NCBI GenBank assembly: GCA_021324015.1
Contig: JAJPJX010000068.1
Span: 56,452 to 120,451, forward strand
Direction: 5' to 3'
DNA: 64,000 nucleotides
Source: Solibacteraceae bacterium
GTDB lineage: Bacteria; Acidobacteriota; Terriglobia; Bryobacterales; Bryobacteraceae
The notes under the pieces were generated by a model. The model did not search any database. It was not told the DNA's origin and saw only the letters and a program-made list of their open reading frames with translations. The position numbers were made by a program, and so were the translations under genes. Shown piece by piece: positions 51,231 to 60,607 of the stretch (position 1 is its first letter; each line of letters starts with the position of its first letter).

Positions 51231-53768
51231 TCAGGAGCTGCGCAGGGCTATGGTGATCGGATTGCTCGGGCTGCCGTCCACGGAAACGTAGATCTGCGTT
51301 TGCTGGCCGCTCAGGCTCTTCGGCAAGATGAACTGCAACAGCAGCACGTTGGACTGTCCGGAGACCGGTAGGATGGCCGTCACGGCAAGATCCGTGCCAC
51401 CTGCGTTGATCCGGATGCGGCTCGGCGTATTGATCACTGTCGGATCGATGTTGGCCACCAGAAGCTGAAGCGTGTCCCCCGGAAGCCCGGCGTGCGTGGC
51501 GTCCAAAAGCACGTTCGAAGACGAAGTGACGGCCACGATCACCGGCGGAGGCGGATCGATCTGGACTACCACCGGGAACGCGTTCGCCACGCCGCTATTC
51601 ACATTCAGGATTGCGGGACCGGTCGAAAAACTGTTGGGAACCTGGAAATTGATCTGGTTCGGCGCCACGTAGAGCAGGGTCAGGGGCTGTCCGCCGAGGG
51701 TCACGGTGGCGCTCCCGGACGAAATCGCCAAATTGGCGCCGTACAGGCTCACGTATGCGCCCGGATAGATCGTGCTCTGCGCCGGGTTGGCGTTCACCGG
51801 CGGCAGGGCCACCGCCGGCAGCGTCGGAATGAAGGGTTGCGTGACGAAGGCCGATTGCTGGTTGTAGAGCTGGAAGCCGGCCAAAAGGCTCATCTCGGAG
51901 GGGCCGTTGGCGGCGCTCTGCGCCACCGTTACGTTGGCCACCAGGTGCGTGGGGCTGAGCACCCAGATGCGCTGCACGGTGAGGTCGGTGGAGCCGAAGC
52001 CCAGGGTCACTTGTCCGTCCACAAAACGCAGGTTGCCGGTCGCCGCCACGTCCACCATGGAAGAGGTCCCGGCCGGCAGGCTCGCCGGGCTGAAGACCAG
52101 TCCGGTCGATCCGGTCACCGCGTAGGAATAAGTCTGCGGCGCCTGGGACTGCACGAACATGGAATTCTGGCCGTCGCTGTTGTATACCGTGATGGTAGCG
52201 GTCTGGCCGCTGGCCCCGGCCGGCGGTTGCACGGTCACGTTACCGGCCTGATCGTTGCCGGAAAACGGAACCGAAGTCACGGCCGGCTGCCCGTCGAAGA
52301 AGATGCGGCTGTCGGGCTGAATATAGCTACCTGAAATCGTCACTGAGCCGTCCGGATTGGGAGTGGCCCCGGAGACCGCCGGCGGCTGCTTGAGCGTCAG
52401 GTTGACGCCGTTGGGCAGCACGTAGGCATCGTTGGGAAGCGTGAAATAAAGGTGCCGCGGTCCGGTGCCGCCGTTCAGCGGAAACACCAGCGGAATCGCC
52501 AGCGCGGGCGGCGAGCCGTAAGCATAGAACGCGGGTGGGGCGAAGCCGCCCAACAGTTGGATGCCCAGGCCAGGCGCCGCGCCGCTGCCCGAAGTGATGC
52601 CCACGCCCTGGGCCACCACCATGCCGGTGGGCTGGGTGGAATTCAAGTAAGCCGGCGACACGGCCGACTGGCCGAAGTAGCTGTAGGACGAAACATCGTA
52701 GATCGACACCGCCGCACGGCTTTGCACGGAGAAATCCACACCGCTCACCACCTGCCCGGCTCCGGCAATGGAAACGGTGCCGAACTGGGAAGGATCGCGC
52801 GTGCCGGGGTTGCCGAAGCCGGCCCAGAAGAGCGTCTCCGTGGGCCCGCTGGGGGGCACAGGGTTGCCGTTGGCATCCACCGGCGAGGTCACGTTGGCAT
52901 CCGGCGGCAGCGGGTGGACGTAGATCCAATACACCCCCGCCGGCAAGCCATCGATGCGGTAGCTGCCGTCCGGATTGCTCAGAGCGCTTACCGCCGAACC
53001 GTTGGGCCGCAGCGCCACCACGGAAGCCAGGTGCACGCCCTGCCCGCCGGTATAGACGTGCCCCGTGATGGACCCGAACTGGGACACGAAGTTGCCCCCT
53101 TTGGGGTAGAGCAGGGAAATACCGGCGATGTCGTCGCGTTCCACCGGCCGGGCGCGGGAGGTAGCCCGGGTTACCGAGGTGGACATAGCCGCGCCCGTGA
53201 AGGTATGCTGCAACCCCAGCGCGTGGCCGAGCTCGTGCACAGCCGTGGTGTAGAACAGCTCCGAATAACTCGGGCCGGGATGTTGCGTGAAATCGCGGCT
53301 CAGATGCACCGTGGACCGCATGATGGGCACAAATGGCCCGTTCGGCCCCACGGCGATGTTCCCCGTGGTGGTGTGGCCCGTGAAAGCCAGCACCCCCGGC
53401 GGCATGTCTTCGAATACAATATCCACGCCTGGCGTGCTCTGCGGGGTCCCCACCGTCTCCAGGCCGCCGAAGGCCACTCGCAGGTCGGAGGTGTCCACGC
53501 TGTTCCAGGCGAGAGTCGCTTGCCGGATTTGCGCCAGCGCGGACGGGAAGCTGTCGGTGCCGCCGAAGATGGTGTTGCTCAGCCCCGCATCGGAAACCAG
53601 GCAGGTCACCGTTTTGCCGGGCAGCACGCGCAGATCGAACTTTTCCTGAATCAGACCGTTGGGCGTGTAGTGGACGAAGTGATAATAAGCGGCTGCGGGA
53701 CTCCCGGCCAGGGCCACTAGCCCTGCGCACAGTCCGCTCCAAACCGCGATTCGTCCCCGGACCAACAT
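51231..53768 (-). CDS. Secreted metzincin metalloprotease with TIGR03437-type C-terminus
   Basis: An 845-residue exported protein (signal peptide 1-27). The zinc motif HELGHALGLQH (H178, E179, H182, H188) and a Met-turn at AAMSTS (M195) mark a matrixin/astacin-like protease domain (about 30-220). A carboxypeptidase-regulatory-like beta domain lies at about 230-350, an IPT/TIG-like domain at about 450-540, and a C-terminal TIGR03437-type domain after about 660 (AQSTIYPGAYVSLYGANLA). The last is common in secreted acidobacterial proteins. The start is two bases after the stop of the upstream small secreted protein, so the pair is an operon. Confidence 0.88.
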   Translation of the reverse strand: MLVRGRIAVWSGLCAGLVALAGSPAAAYYHFVHYTPNGLIQEKFDLRVLPGKTVTCLVSDAGLSNTIFGGTDSFPSALAQIRQATLAWNSVDTSDLRVAFGGLETVGTPQSTPGVDIVFEDMPPGVLAFTGHTTTGNIAVGPNGPFVPIMRSTVHLSRDFTQHPGPSYSELFYTTAVHELGHALGLQHTFTGAAMSTSVTRATSRARPVERDDIAGISLLYPKGGNFVSQFGSITGHVYTGGQGVHLASVVALRPNGSAVSALSNPDGSYRIDGLPAGVYWIYVHPLPPDANVTSPVDANGNPVPPSGPTETLFWAGFGNPGTRDPSQFGTVSIAGAGQVVSGVDFSVQSRAAVSIYDVSSYSYFGQSAVSPAYLNSTQPTGMVVAQGVGITSGSGAAPGLGIQLLGGFAPPAFYAYGSPPALAIPLVFPLNGGTGPRHLYFTLPNDAYVLPNGVNLTLKQPPAVSGATPNPDGSVTISGSYIQPDSRIFFDGQPAVTSVPFSGNDQAGNVTVQPPAGASGQTATITVYNSDGQNSMFVQSQAPQTYSYAVTGSTGLVFSPASLPAGTSSMVDVAATGNLRFVDGQVTLGFGSTDLTVQRIWVLSPTHLVANVTVAQSAANGPSEMSLLAGFQLYNQQSAFVTQPFIPTLPAVALPPVNANPAQSTIYPGAYVSLYGANLAISSGSATVTLGGQPLTLLYVAPNQINFQVPNSFSTGPAILNVNSGVANAFPVVVQIDPPPPVIVAVTSSSNVLLDATHAGLPGDTLQLLVANIDPTVINTPSRIRINAGGTDLAVTAILPVSGQSNVLLLQFILPKSLSGQQTQIYVSVDGSPSNPITIALRSS

Positions 53769-53770
53769 GG

Positions 53771-54328
53771 CTACCTGGCTGCCCCCGTGGACGCATTGGC
53801 GATCAGCGACCGTAAATCGCTGAGGCGTAACGCGATACCGCTCGTATTCTGGATCACCTGCCCGGACGCCGGGTCCACCATGGGATCGCTCGTGCTTTGC
53901 TGAATTGCCATGCTCTGCCCGCCGGCGCCGGAGGACAGACTAAACACTCCCTGCGTGAAGCCGATAACCTGCGTGAGGCCGCTCTTCCCGGTCCACAGGA
54001 AGAGCACGTACTCCTTGCCTCCCGCCAGTTGCGGAACTCCACTGTAGGTCTGGCGAACGTTGCCAACCGCGCCGCCTGGCAACACCACATCCACGCTGGC
54101 CTGAGCGCCTCCCTTGAGCGTCTCCCGGACGGCCACGCTCACATGGGTGTAAATCATGTTTCCGCGAAAGGCGGCGTAGGAGCCGCCGATCTGGCCGCGC
54201 ACAATGGCGGTGGATTTCTGGATCATATCGCCGAGCGAGAGGCGCTCGAGCGTAGCCGCTCGGAGCGGTGCAAGGCAACCGAGAAGAGCCAGGGCGGCGG
54301 CTGGAACACGCGCCATGCCTCTGTGCAT
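53771..54328 (-). CDS. Small secreted protein preceding the metalloprotease
   Basis: A 185-residue exported protein with a signal peptide (1-24, cut near LRAATLE). It is mostly beta-strand: SLGDMIQKSTAIVRGQIGG, IYTHVSVAVRETLKGG, GKEYVLFLW. It resembles the small 'hypothetical' partner that often precedes a matrixin-type protease in Acidobacteria. It could be a propeptide-like inhibitor or chaperone of the protease; that is inference. GGAG stands upstream of the ATG at 54328. Confidence 0.65.
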   Translation of the reverse strand: MHRGMARVPAAALALLGCLAPLRAATLERLSLGDMIQKSTAIVRGQIGGSYAAFRGNMIYTHVSVAVRETLKGGAQASVDVVLPGGAVGNVRQTYSGVPQLAGGKEYVLFLWTGKSGLTQVIGFTQGVFSLSSGAGGQSMAIQQSTSDPMVDPASGQVIQNTSGIALRLSDLRSLIANASTGAAR

Positions 54329-54443
54329 AGCAATCTCCTATCCTTTTAAACTTATTGTAAAATAAAGGCTTATCCTGATTCAACGGCGTGCCGCTGTGTT
54401 GCTTGGACACAGCCCGGTGTCCCAGCCGGGCAACGGGGCCACA

Positions 54444-56339
54444 TCAGTGCGCGCGCACGATCAGGATCGGAATGTTCAATTCGTGCCGCAGGGGATCAAT
54501 TGTAGTGCCAAAGATCAGGTCCTTGAAGCGCCGGTGCCCGTGTGCTCCCATGACAAGCAGGTCGGGCTGCACCTGGCGGGCGTAGCGCACGATTTCCCGG
54601 CGTGGGTTGAGCGAATGGCCGATTTCGGTCTCAACCGACAGCCCCTGCCCCCGCAGGGACGCGGCGATGCGGTCCAGGTAGTGGGCTCCGGCCTCCACCT
54701 CGGCGGTCGACGAAAGTGCCCCATAGACCTGGCTGGTAACACCTTCTTCGACGTGCAACAAATACAGGCACGCGCCCGAAGCGCGTGCCAGCGCGCTGGC
54801 GTGCTCCAGCGCGACCCGGTCCAATGCAGTGTGATCCAGGGGAACCAGGATGCGCTGATAGGTCACCGGCGCCGGCTCGGCCAGCGGTTCGGGTAGCGTC
54901 ACCGGGGCGCGGCCGAAGCGGCGGCCCCACAGCGTCAGCAAGGGCTCGAAGGTGATCCACGCCAGCAACCCCGCCAGCGCGGCCAGCAGCGGCACCACCA
55001 CCAGCCAGATCAGGGGACGGAACAGGCCGGCTGAGGCGATCCAGTCTGCTACCCCAACGGCCACCAGCCTCACGTTCAAGCCCACGATAATGGCTGCCGT
55101 CAGCCACGCCAGCCACTTCACCCAGGCTTTGTTGACCAGGGCGCCCATGCGCCGCGCATCGCTGGTGAAGTGAACCAGCGGAATGACGGCGAAGGGCAAT
55201 TGCATGCTCAGGATCACCTGGCTGAGAATCAGCAGTTGATAGGTGCCGCGGTCTCCCATGGCGTAGACGGCCAGCGCCGCCGGAATGACCGCCGCCAGGC
55301 GGGTGATCAGCCGCCGCAGCCAGGGCCGCATGCGGATGTTCAGAAAGCCTTCCATGACTACCTGGCCGGCCATGGTTCCGGTCAGCGTGGAGGACCGCCC
55401 GGAACACAGCAGGGCCACCGCGAACAGCACGCCCGCCAGCGTGGTTCCCAGCAAAGGTTCCAGCAGCACGTGCGCCTGCTGGATCTCCGTCACCACGATG
55501 CCGTGCCGGAAAAACACGGCCGCGGAGAGCACCAGAATGGCTGCGTTTACCAGCAGGGCCCCATTCAGCGCGATCACCGAATCCACCAGATTGTAGTGGC
55601 AGGCGGTGCGCTTGGCGGCCTCGGTGTGGCCGATGCTACGAGTCTGCACCAGGGCCGAGTGCAGGTAGAGGTTGTGCGGCATGACCGTGGCGCCCAGGAT
55701 GCCGATCGCTACATAGAGGCTCTCGCCGTTGAGGCGCGGCACAAGCCCCGCCAGCATTCCCGAAAACGAGGGTTTAGCCCAAAAAACTTCGATGCAGAAG
55801 CAGAGGGCGATCACCGCGATCAGCGAAAGTATCACGGCTTCGATGGTGCGGATGCCGAAACGCTGGAACCACAGCAGCAGGATGGTATCCGCGGCCGTCA
55901 GCACTACGCCCGCGAGCAGGGGCACGTGAAACAGCAGATTCAGCGCAATGGCCGCGCCCAGCACTTCCGCCAGGTCGCAGGCGGCCACGGCGATCTCGCA
56001 CAGCACCCATAGCGCGTAGGTTACCGGGCGCGGGTAGGTCTCGCGGCAGGCTTGCGCCAGGTCGCGCCCCGCGGCGATGCCCAGGCGCGCGCTCAAGGTC
56101 TGGAGCAGGATGGCCATGAGATTGGACATCACCAGCACCCAGAGCAGTTGGTAGCCGAAACGCGCGCCGCCCTCCAGGTCGGTGGCCCAGTTGCCCGGGT
56201 CCATGTAGCCCACGCTGACCAGGTAGGCCGGGCCGGCGAAGGCAAACAGCCGCCGCCAGATCGAGACTTCGGCGGTGACCACGCTGGCGTGGACGTCCGC
56301 AAGCGACCGGGAAGTCGCGGTCTGGCCGGTTGTAATCAT
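54444..56339 (-). CDS. Nramp-family metal transporter fused to a universal stress protein domain
   Basis: A 631-residue protein. The N-terminal part (about 30-420) is an Nramp/MntH proton-coupled divalent metal importer with GYMDPGNWATDL (DPGN 47-50) and MPHNLYLHSALV in helix 6, the conserved metal-binding segments. Extra hydrophobic segments follow to about 470. Residues about 490-631 are a UspA-type domain (RILVPLDHTALDRVAL) with the ATP-binding motif GAHGHRRFKDLIFGTT. The fusion suggests that transport is tied to nucleotide or stress state, which is inference. No manganese riboswitch is visible upstream. A longer version starting at 56372 (GTG) is possible. Confidence 0.88.
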   Translation of the reverse strand: MITTGQTATSRSLADVHASVVTAEVSIWRRLFAFAGPAYLVSVGYMDPGNWATDLEGGARFGYQLLWVLVMSNLMAILLQTLSARLGIAAGRDLAQACRETYPRPVTYALWVLCEIAVAACDLAEVLGAAIALNLLFHVPLLAGVVLTAADTILLLWFQRFGIRTIEAVILSLIAVIALCFCIEVFWAKPSFSGMLAGLVPRLNGESLYVAIGILGATVMPHNLYLHSALVQTRSIGHTEAAKRTACHYNLVDSVIALNGALLVNAAILVLSAAVFFRHGIVVTEIQQAHVLLEPLLGTTLAGVLFAVALLCSGRSSTLTGTMAGQVVMEGFLNIRMRPWLRRLITRLAAVIPAALAVYAMGDRGTYQLLILSQVILSMQLPFAVIPLVHFTSDARRMGALVNKAWVKWLAWLTAAIIVGLNVRLVAVGVADWIASAGLFRPLIWLVVVPLLAALAGLLAWITFEPLLTLWGRRFGRAPVTLPEPLAEPAPVTYQRILVPLDHTALDRVALEHASALARASGACLYLLHVEEGVTSQVYGALSSTAEVEAGAHYLDRIAASLRGQGLSVETEIGHSLNPRREIVRYARQVQPDLLVMGAHGHRRFKDLIFGTTIDPLRHELNIPILIVRAH

Positions 56340-56409
56340 GGTGTGCGGAGACTGCTTAACTACGGTTAACACGCCGCTCCGGAACCGTCAAGCGGGCAAC
56401 CGGCCGCCC

Positions 56410-58626
56410 CTACGGCACGGAGGTCTCGCGCAGGCGCGCGCGATAGGCTTCCCGGGCGGCCTGGTAGACGCGCTCGGCTTCGCCGCGCTCTTCCAGGCGG
56501 ATGCGCGGCGATTTCTGCTTCCAGCATTGATCCACGGCGCGCAGGCACCATTCCGCGCTGGCCTGCGAGGCGCGGATGGGTTTGTCCCCCACCAGGACAA
56601 AGACCGGGTTGGTATGGGAAGACGGCAGGATGCGCAGCGCCACCCAACTACTGCGTTCGATGCGGTAGTCGAACGATACGGGGCGGATCTGGCCATCGGC
56701 CAGGATCTCCTGGCGCGCCACGGCCTGCCCGTTCACCACCAGCTCCAGCGGCACCTTGCGGGTATCGCCGATGCGGGCGCGTTCCAGGTCCCAGTAGGGC
56801 TTTTGATCGTACGGCTTGCTCCGCACATTCTCGTCCGGAGTCTGGTTGAGCCGCGCCGCTACGCGCGCGGTGATGTGCACTTTGCGCGGGCTGTCCAGGT
56901 GCAATTCGCTCGCCCCCTCGCCCATCCGCGTGTCCTCCACTCGGAAATCCATCAGGTGGCTCTTGCCGTCCGAGACGTAGTTGCGCCCTTCGCGAATGCC
57001 CTCCACCCAATCCCGGTAATCCAGACGCCCCTCCTGCCGCACGTAGCTGCGGCCCAGCCCCACGCGATCGTCGTAGATGCACGGAAAATCGGTCTCGCCG
57101 CTGATCCGCGTGCGGTAACCCACGTTCAAGGTGTGATACCAGATGTTCAATTCCCAGGCATAGGGTGTATCCACGGTGGAGATGAAGTCCACCAGGTTCT
57201 GCGTCACGCTGACGATGTATTCGTTGGCGCCGATGCCATCGAAAGGCGGAAGTTCGTCGGTAAGCAGCTTCTCCTGCCGCAGCGAAAGACCCCAGCCGGA
57301 GTGCGCGTAGCCGGCGACGGCGCCCTGCGCCTTGGCCCAGCGGAAAATCGGGATGCCCCAGCTCGTCCAGTCTTCGATGCGCCGCGTGCCGGGGTAGTCC
57401 TCCTCCCGCAGGTTCATGAGCACGATATGGCCCGTGTGGCTGGAAGGGAATCCGGAAACCTCCACGTCGTAGCGCATCAGCGTGTCCGGGGTGGAGAGCG
57501 GGTTGTTCTTCCCCTCAAAGAAGGTTTTCTGGAAGTACCAGCCGGGACCCCAGCTCAGCACTTCGCCCACCTTGAGATCTTCACCCAAAATGTGGCGCAT
57601 CATGTCCCGCGGGTAGACGCCCTCCGTAGGTTTCTCGTAGTGCGAGCACCCGGCGGCGTGCACATGGTGGTCGCCCGAATACCAGCCGTACTTGGCTGGA
57701 TCGATCCAGCGTTCCAGCCGGAACGTCATTTCTTCGGGCTGCTCGGAGACGTGCAGCGTCCGCGTTTTTTTGAGGTATTCGGGGCCGCGCGTGTACTCGA
57801 CGGTATAATCGCCGGGCGGCAGCAGCAGAAACTCCCCATTGGCGCGGTAGACCTGGGGCTGGAAGAAGAAATCCGGCGCCAGCCGCTTGGCTTGCGAAGG
57901 GTAGACACGCCCGTTGTTGTCGCGCACCAGGAACGAGCCGGTGGTCGGCCGGTCGTCGAAATCCAGCACGCGCAGGGTTACCTTGGTGGCCGGGCGCGCC
58001 TGAAACAGCAGGTCGATTTCGCTGCGAAATCCCAGGTCTTGCGTGCCCTGGCCGATATTGAAGATCAGCTTGGCCTCGCGTTTGCCGGCGTCCCGGGAAA
58101 AGAGTTGCAGGATGCGGTATTCCACCTCCAGCCCGGAGAGGCGCGGGCGCAGAGGCTGCTTGTCGTACATCTGGACATCCAGGAAACGCCGCGGTACCAG
58201 GCCTTCGCTGGATCCCGCCAGGCGCCCCGCGTTGGGGCTCTCCACCGCCAGTACGGGTGTGATGCCGGCCTGGTTCTGGACCTTCACCAGGAAGCTGCGC
58301 CAGCCTTGCTCGACCAGTTCTGGCCGGGCCGGCCCCTCCTGCACTTTGACACGGCTCTCCGGATTGATCTCGACGCCCACCAGGCAGTGCCGGTCCAGGA
58401 TCTTCTGAATGCCGGCAGTGGCTGCGGCGGTATCCGTAATGGCCATGGCCAGGTGGCGCAACTCCGCGGACTCCGCCGGCGGCAGCGGCTCGCCCAGCAT
58501 TTCCAGCGCCTGCGCCACGCGCAGCACCTGGGCGCCCAGAGGCTGATGTTCCACCGCTGTCACCAGCGGCAATTCCTGCGCGGCCAAAGCCGGTAGCACA
58601 AGCACGGAAATAAGCCCAAGACGCAT
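56410..58626 (-). CDS. CehA/McbA-like PHP-fold metallohydrolase
   Basis: A 738-residue exported protein (signal peptide 1-17). The N-terminal half (about 20-330) is beta-rich. A PHP-like domain follows, with YSGDHHVHAAGC near residue 350 giving the first metal-binding His pair, and further His at AHSGWG and GYRTRISGETD regions. The C-terminal part is beta-rich. CehA/McbA proteins include carbaryl hydrolases, but most members have unknown substrates. The start ATG at 58626 has GGAGGG eight bases upstream. It is divergent from the SMP-30 gene. Confidence 0.82.
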   Translation of the reverse strand: MRLGLISVLVLPALAAQELPLVTAVEHQPLGAQVLRVAQALEMLGEPLPPAESAELRHLAMAITDTAAATAGIQKILDRHCLVGVEINPESRVKVQEGPARPELVEQGWRSFLVKVQNQAGITPVLAVESPNAGRLAGSSEGLVPRRFLDVQMYDKQPLRPRLSGLEVEYRILQLFSRDAGKREAKLIFNIGQGTQDLGFRSEIDLLFQARPATKVTLRVLDFDDRPTTGSFLVRDNNGRVYPSQAKRLAPDFFFQPQVYRANGEFLLLPPGDYTVEYTRGPEYLKKTRTLHVSEQPEEMTFRLERWIDPAKYGWYSGDHHVHAAGCSHYEKPTEGVYPRDMMRHILGEDLKVGEVLSWGPGWYFQKTFFEGKNNPLSTPDTLMRYDVEVSGFPSSHTGHIVLMNLREEDYPGTRRIEDWTSWGIPIFRWAKAQGAVAGYAHSGWGLSLRQEKLLTDELPPFDGIGANEYIVSVTQNLVDFISTVDTPYAWELNIWYHTLNVGYRTRISGETDFPCIYDDRVGLGRSYVRQEGRLDYRDWVEGIREGRNYVSDGKSHLMDFRVEDTRMGEGASELHLDSPRKVHITARVAARLNQTPDENVRSKPYDQKPYWDLERARIGDTRKVPLELVVNGQAVARQEILADGQIRPVSFDYRIERSSWVALRILPSSHTNPVFVLVGDKPIRASQASAEWCLRAVDQCWKQKSPRIRLEERGEAERVYQAAREAYRARLRETSVP

Positions 58627-58672
58627 GCCCGAAACCCTCCACGCCCGCTGACAACGCGGTGCCTTACATTGT

Positions 58673-59668
58673 ATGATTCTCGGCATGCAGCGCAATGTGG
58701 GCATTCTATTTTTGATGGGAGCCGCCCTGGGCTTCGCGCAGAGCGCCGGCCGCGTGAGCAAGGCCGCGGCGGAGCTGGACCAGATCGTTACGCCGGGCGC
58801 CCGGATCGAAAAGCTCGGCGGCGGCTTTGGCTTCGTGGAAGGCCCGGTGTGGATCCACGCGGGTTATCTGCTGTTCAGCGATATCCCCAATAACGTCATC
58901 CGCAAGTGGACGCCGGACGGCAAGTTTTCGGTCTTCCGCGAGCACAGCGGCTTCAGCGGCAGCGGCGCCCCCGCCGGGGCGCTCATCGGCTCCAACGGCT
59001 TGACTTTGGACAAGCAGGGGCGCCTGGTCATCTGCGAGCACGGCAACCGCCGCGTGGAATTGTTGGATATGAAAACCGGCAAGGCCGTGGTGCTGGCTGA
59101 TAAGTACGAAGGCAAGCGGCTCAACAGTCCCAATGACGCCGTGGTTAAGTCGGACGGCTCCATTTACTTCACGGATCCTCCCTACGGCCTGCCGAAAGAA
59201 GATGCCGACCCGCAGAAGGAACTGAGTTTCAACGGCGTCTACCGCCTGGCGCACGGCAAACTGCAACTCTTATACAAGGATCTCAGCCGCCCCAACGGCA
59301 TCGCCTTCAGCCCGGACGAAAAGTATCTCTACGTGGGCAACTCGGATGCCAGCCGCAAAATCTGGATGCGGTTTGAAGTTAAGCCCGACGGCAGCATCGC
59401 CGACGGCAAGCTGTTCTACGACGTGACGAAGGAAGCCGCGGACGGGCTGCCGGACGGCATGAAGGTGGACAGCAAGGGCAACCTCTACTGCACCGGTCCG
59501 GGCGGCGTGTGGATCTTCTCGCCCGCGGGGAAGCACCTGGGCACCATCCAGCCGCCGGAAATACCGGCCAATTGCGGTTTCGGCGACCGGGACGCAAAGA
59601 CGCTCTATATCACCGCGCGCACGGGCTTGTATCGGATCCGCCTGAATGTGGCGGGAGTCCGCCTCTAA
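58673..59668 (+). CDS. SMP-30/gluconolactonase family protein
   Basis: A 331-residue exported six-bladed beta-propeller. The signal peptide runs to about residue 26. Motifs: FVEGPVWIHAGYLLFSDI (metal-binding Glu), NSPNDAVVKSDGSIYFTDP (Asn), RPNGIAFSPDEKYLYVGNS (Asn/Asp) and ADGLPDGMKVDSKGNLYCTG. These form the lactonase metal site. It hydrolyses sugar lactones or related esters in the periplasm. A second ATG at 58685 is an alternative start. Confidence 0.9.
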   Translation: MILGMQRNVGILFLMGAALGFAQSAGRVSKAAAELDQIVTPGARIEKLGGGFGFVEGPVWIHAGYLLFSDIPNNVIRKWTPDGKFSVFREHSGFSGSGAPAGALIGSNGLTLDKQGRLVICEHGNRRVELLDMKTGKAVVLADKYEGKRLNSPNDAVVKSDGSIYFTDPPYGLPKEDADPQKELSFNGVYRLAHGKLQLLYKDLSRPNGIAFSPDEKYLYVGNSDASRKIWMRFEVKPDGSIADGKLFYDVTKEAADGLPDGMKVDSKGNLYCTGPGGVWIFSPAGKHLGTIQPPEIPANCGFGDRDAKTLYITARTGLYRIRLNVAGVRL

Positions 59669-59681
59669 GACGGGCAGCCGC

Positions 59682-59789
59682 TCAGAATTCGTCGTCCGGT
59701 TTTTTCTTGGATTTGCGGCGCAGGATGATGATGACCACCAGGATCACGGCCAGAATGCCGGCGATCAGGCGAATGGTTTCCGCGGTCAT
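59682..59789 (-). CDS. 35-residue membrane mini-protein
   Basis: The frame encodes MTAETIRLIA then a very hydrophobic helix (GILAVILVVIIIL) and a basic-acidic tail (RRKSKKKPDDEF). The composition strongly fits a one-span small membrane protein rather than chance. TACACT lies exactly six bases upstream of the ATG and no Shine-Dalgarno sequence is present, as in a leaderless mRNA. It is divergent from the PIG-L gene with only 41 bases between the starts. The function is unknown. Confidence 0.55.
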   Translation of the reverse strand: MTAETIRLIAGILAVILVVIIILRRKSKKKPDDEF

Positions 59790-59795
59790 GCGTGC

Positions 59796-59801
59796 AGTGT
59801 A
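59796..59801 (-). promoter_or_regulatory. -10-like hexamer for the 35-residue mini-protein
   Basis: On the minus strand TACACT is six bases before the ATG. The space to the -10-like hexamer of the divergent gene (59819-59824) is 17 bases, so each hexamer occupies the -35 position of the other. Confidence 0.4.
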
Positions 59802-59818
59802 GCACAGGAATTCCGCCA

Positions 59819-59824
59819 TAGAAT
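59819..59824 (+). promoter_or_regulatory. -10-like hexamer for the PIG-L gene
   Basis: TAGAAT is followed by GGAAGC and the GTG start at 59831. GGAA could also serve as a close Shine-Dalgarno sequence, so leaderless expression is likely but not certain. Confidence 0.4.
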
Positions 59825-59830
59825 GGAAGC

Positions 59831-60598
59831 GTGACGAAAACGATTCTGGCGATTCACGCACATCCGGACGACGTGGAAATCCTGGCCGGCGGCACGATGG
59901 CGCAGCTGGCCTCCGCGGGGCACCGCGTGGTGATCGCCACCATGACCCCGGGGGATTGCGGCTCGCGCGACCACGGCCCCGACGAGATTGCCGCCATCCG
60001 CCGCGCGGAGGCCGCCGCTTCCGCGCGGCGCATTGGCGCCGTATACCACTGCGTCGAGTTTCGCGACCTGGCCGTGTTCAGCGATGACGCTTCGCGGCGC
60101 CGGGTCACGGAAGTGCTGCGGCGCGTGCGGCCGGACCTGGTGATCACCGCTTCACCGGTAGACTACATGTGCGATCACGAAGCCGCCAGCGAACTGGTGC
60201 GCGACGCCTGCTTCGGCGCCCCGGCGCCCAACTACCGCACGCACGCACCCGACCCGGCGCCGGCTCTCCCCGCTATTCCGCATCTTTACTTCATGGACCC
60301 CATCGGCGGCGTGGACCGCGGTAATCGTCCCATCCTGGCGGATTTCTACGTGGATGTGAGCCGGTTCTTCGAGACCAAGCGGGCCATGCTGGCCGAGCAC
60401 AAGAGCCAGCGGGAGTGGCTGCTCAAACACCACGGCATGGACAACTACCTGGAGACCATGGAACGCTGGACCCGGGAAACCGGCCGGCGGGCAGGCACGG
60501 AACTGGCCGAGGGCTTCCGCCACTATCAGGGGCACCCCTACCCGGAGACGCCGCTCCTCGAGGAATTGCTGGGAGATAACGTGATCCGCCGGCAATAA
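59831..60598 (+). CDS. PIG-L family deacetylase
   Basis: A 255-residue zinc-dependent N-acetylglucosaminyl deacetylase-type enzyme. The metal motif AHPDD (residues 10-14) and a second His in MCDHEAAS (near 114) are present. PIG-L/LmbE proteins deacetylate N-acetylglucosamine conjugates, for example in mycothiol or bacillithiol synthesis; the substrate here is open. It is cytoplasmic, with no signal. GTG is used as start. Confidence 0.9.
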   Translation: MTKTILAIHAHPDDVEILAGGTMAQLASAGHRVVIATMTPGDCGSRDHGPDEIAAIRRAEAAASARRIGAVYHCVEFRDLAVFSDDASRRRVTEVLRRVRPDLVITASPVDYMCDHEAASELVRDACFGAPAPNYRTHAPDPAPALPAIPHLYFMDPIGGVDRGNRPILADFYVDVSRFFETKRAMLAEHKSQREWLLKHHGMDNYLETMERWTRETGRRAGTELAEGFRHYQGHPYPETPLLEELLGDNVIRRQ

Positions 60599-60607
60599 CG
60601 GGCACGG

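Noticed and set aside
56340..56409. Possible manganese riboswitch upstream of the Nramp gene
   Set aside because: The space is only 70 bases and shows no yybP-ykoY-type structure.
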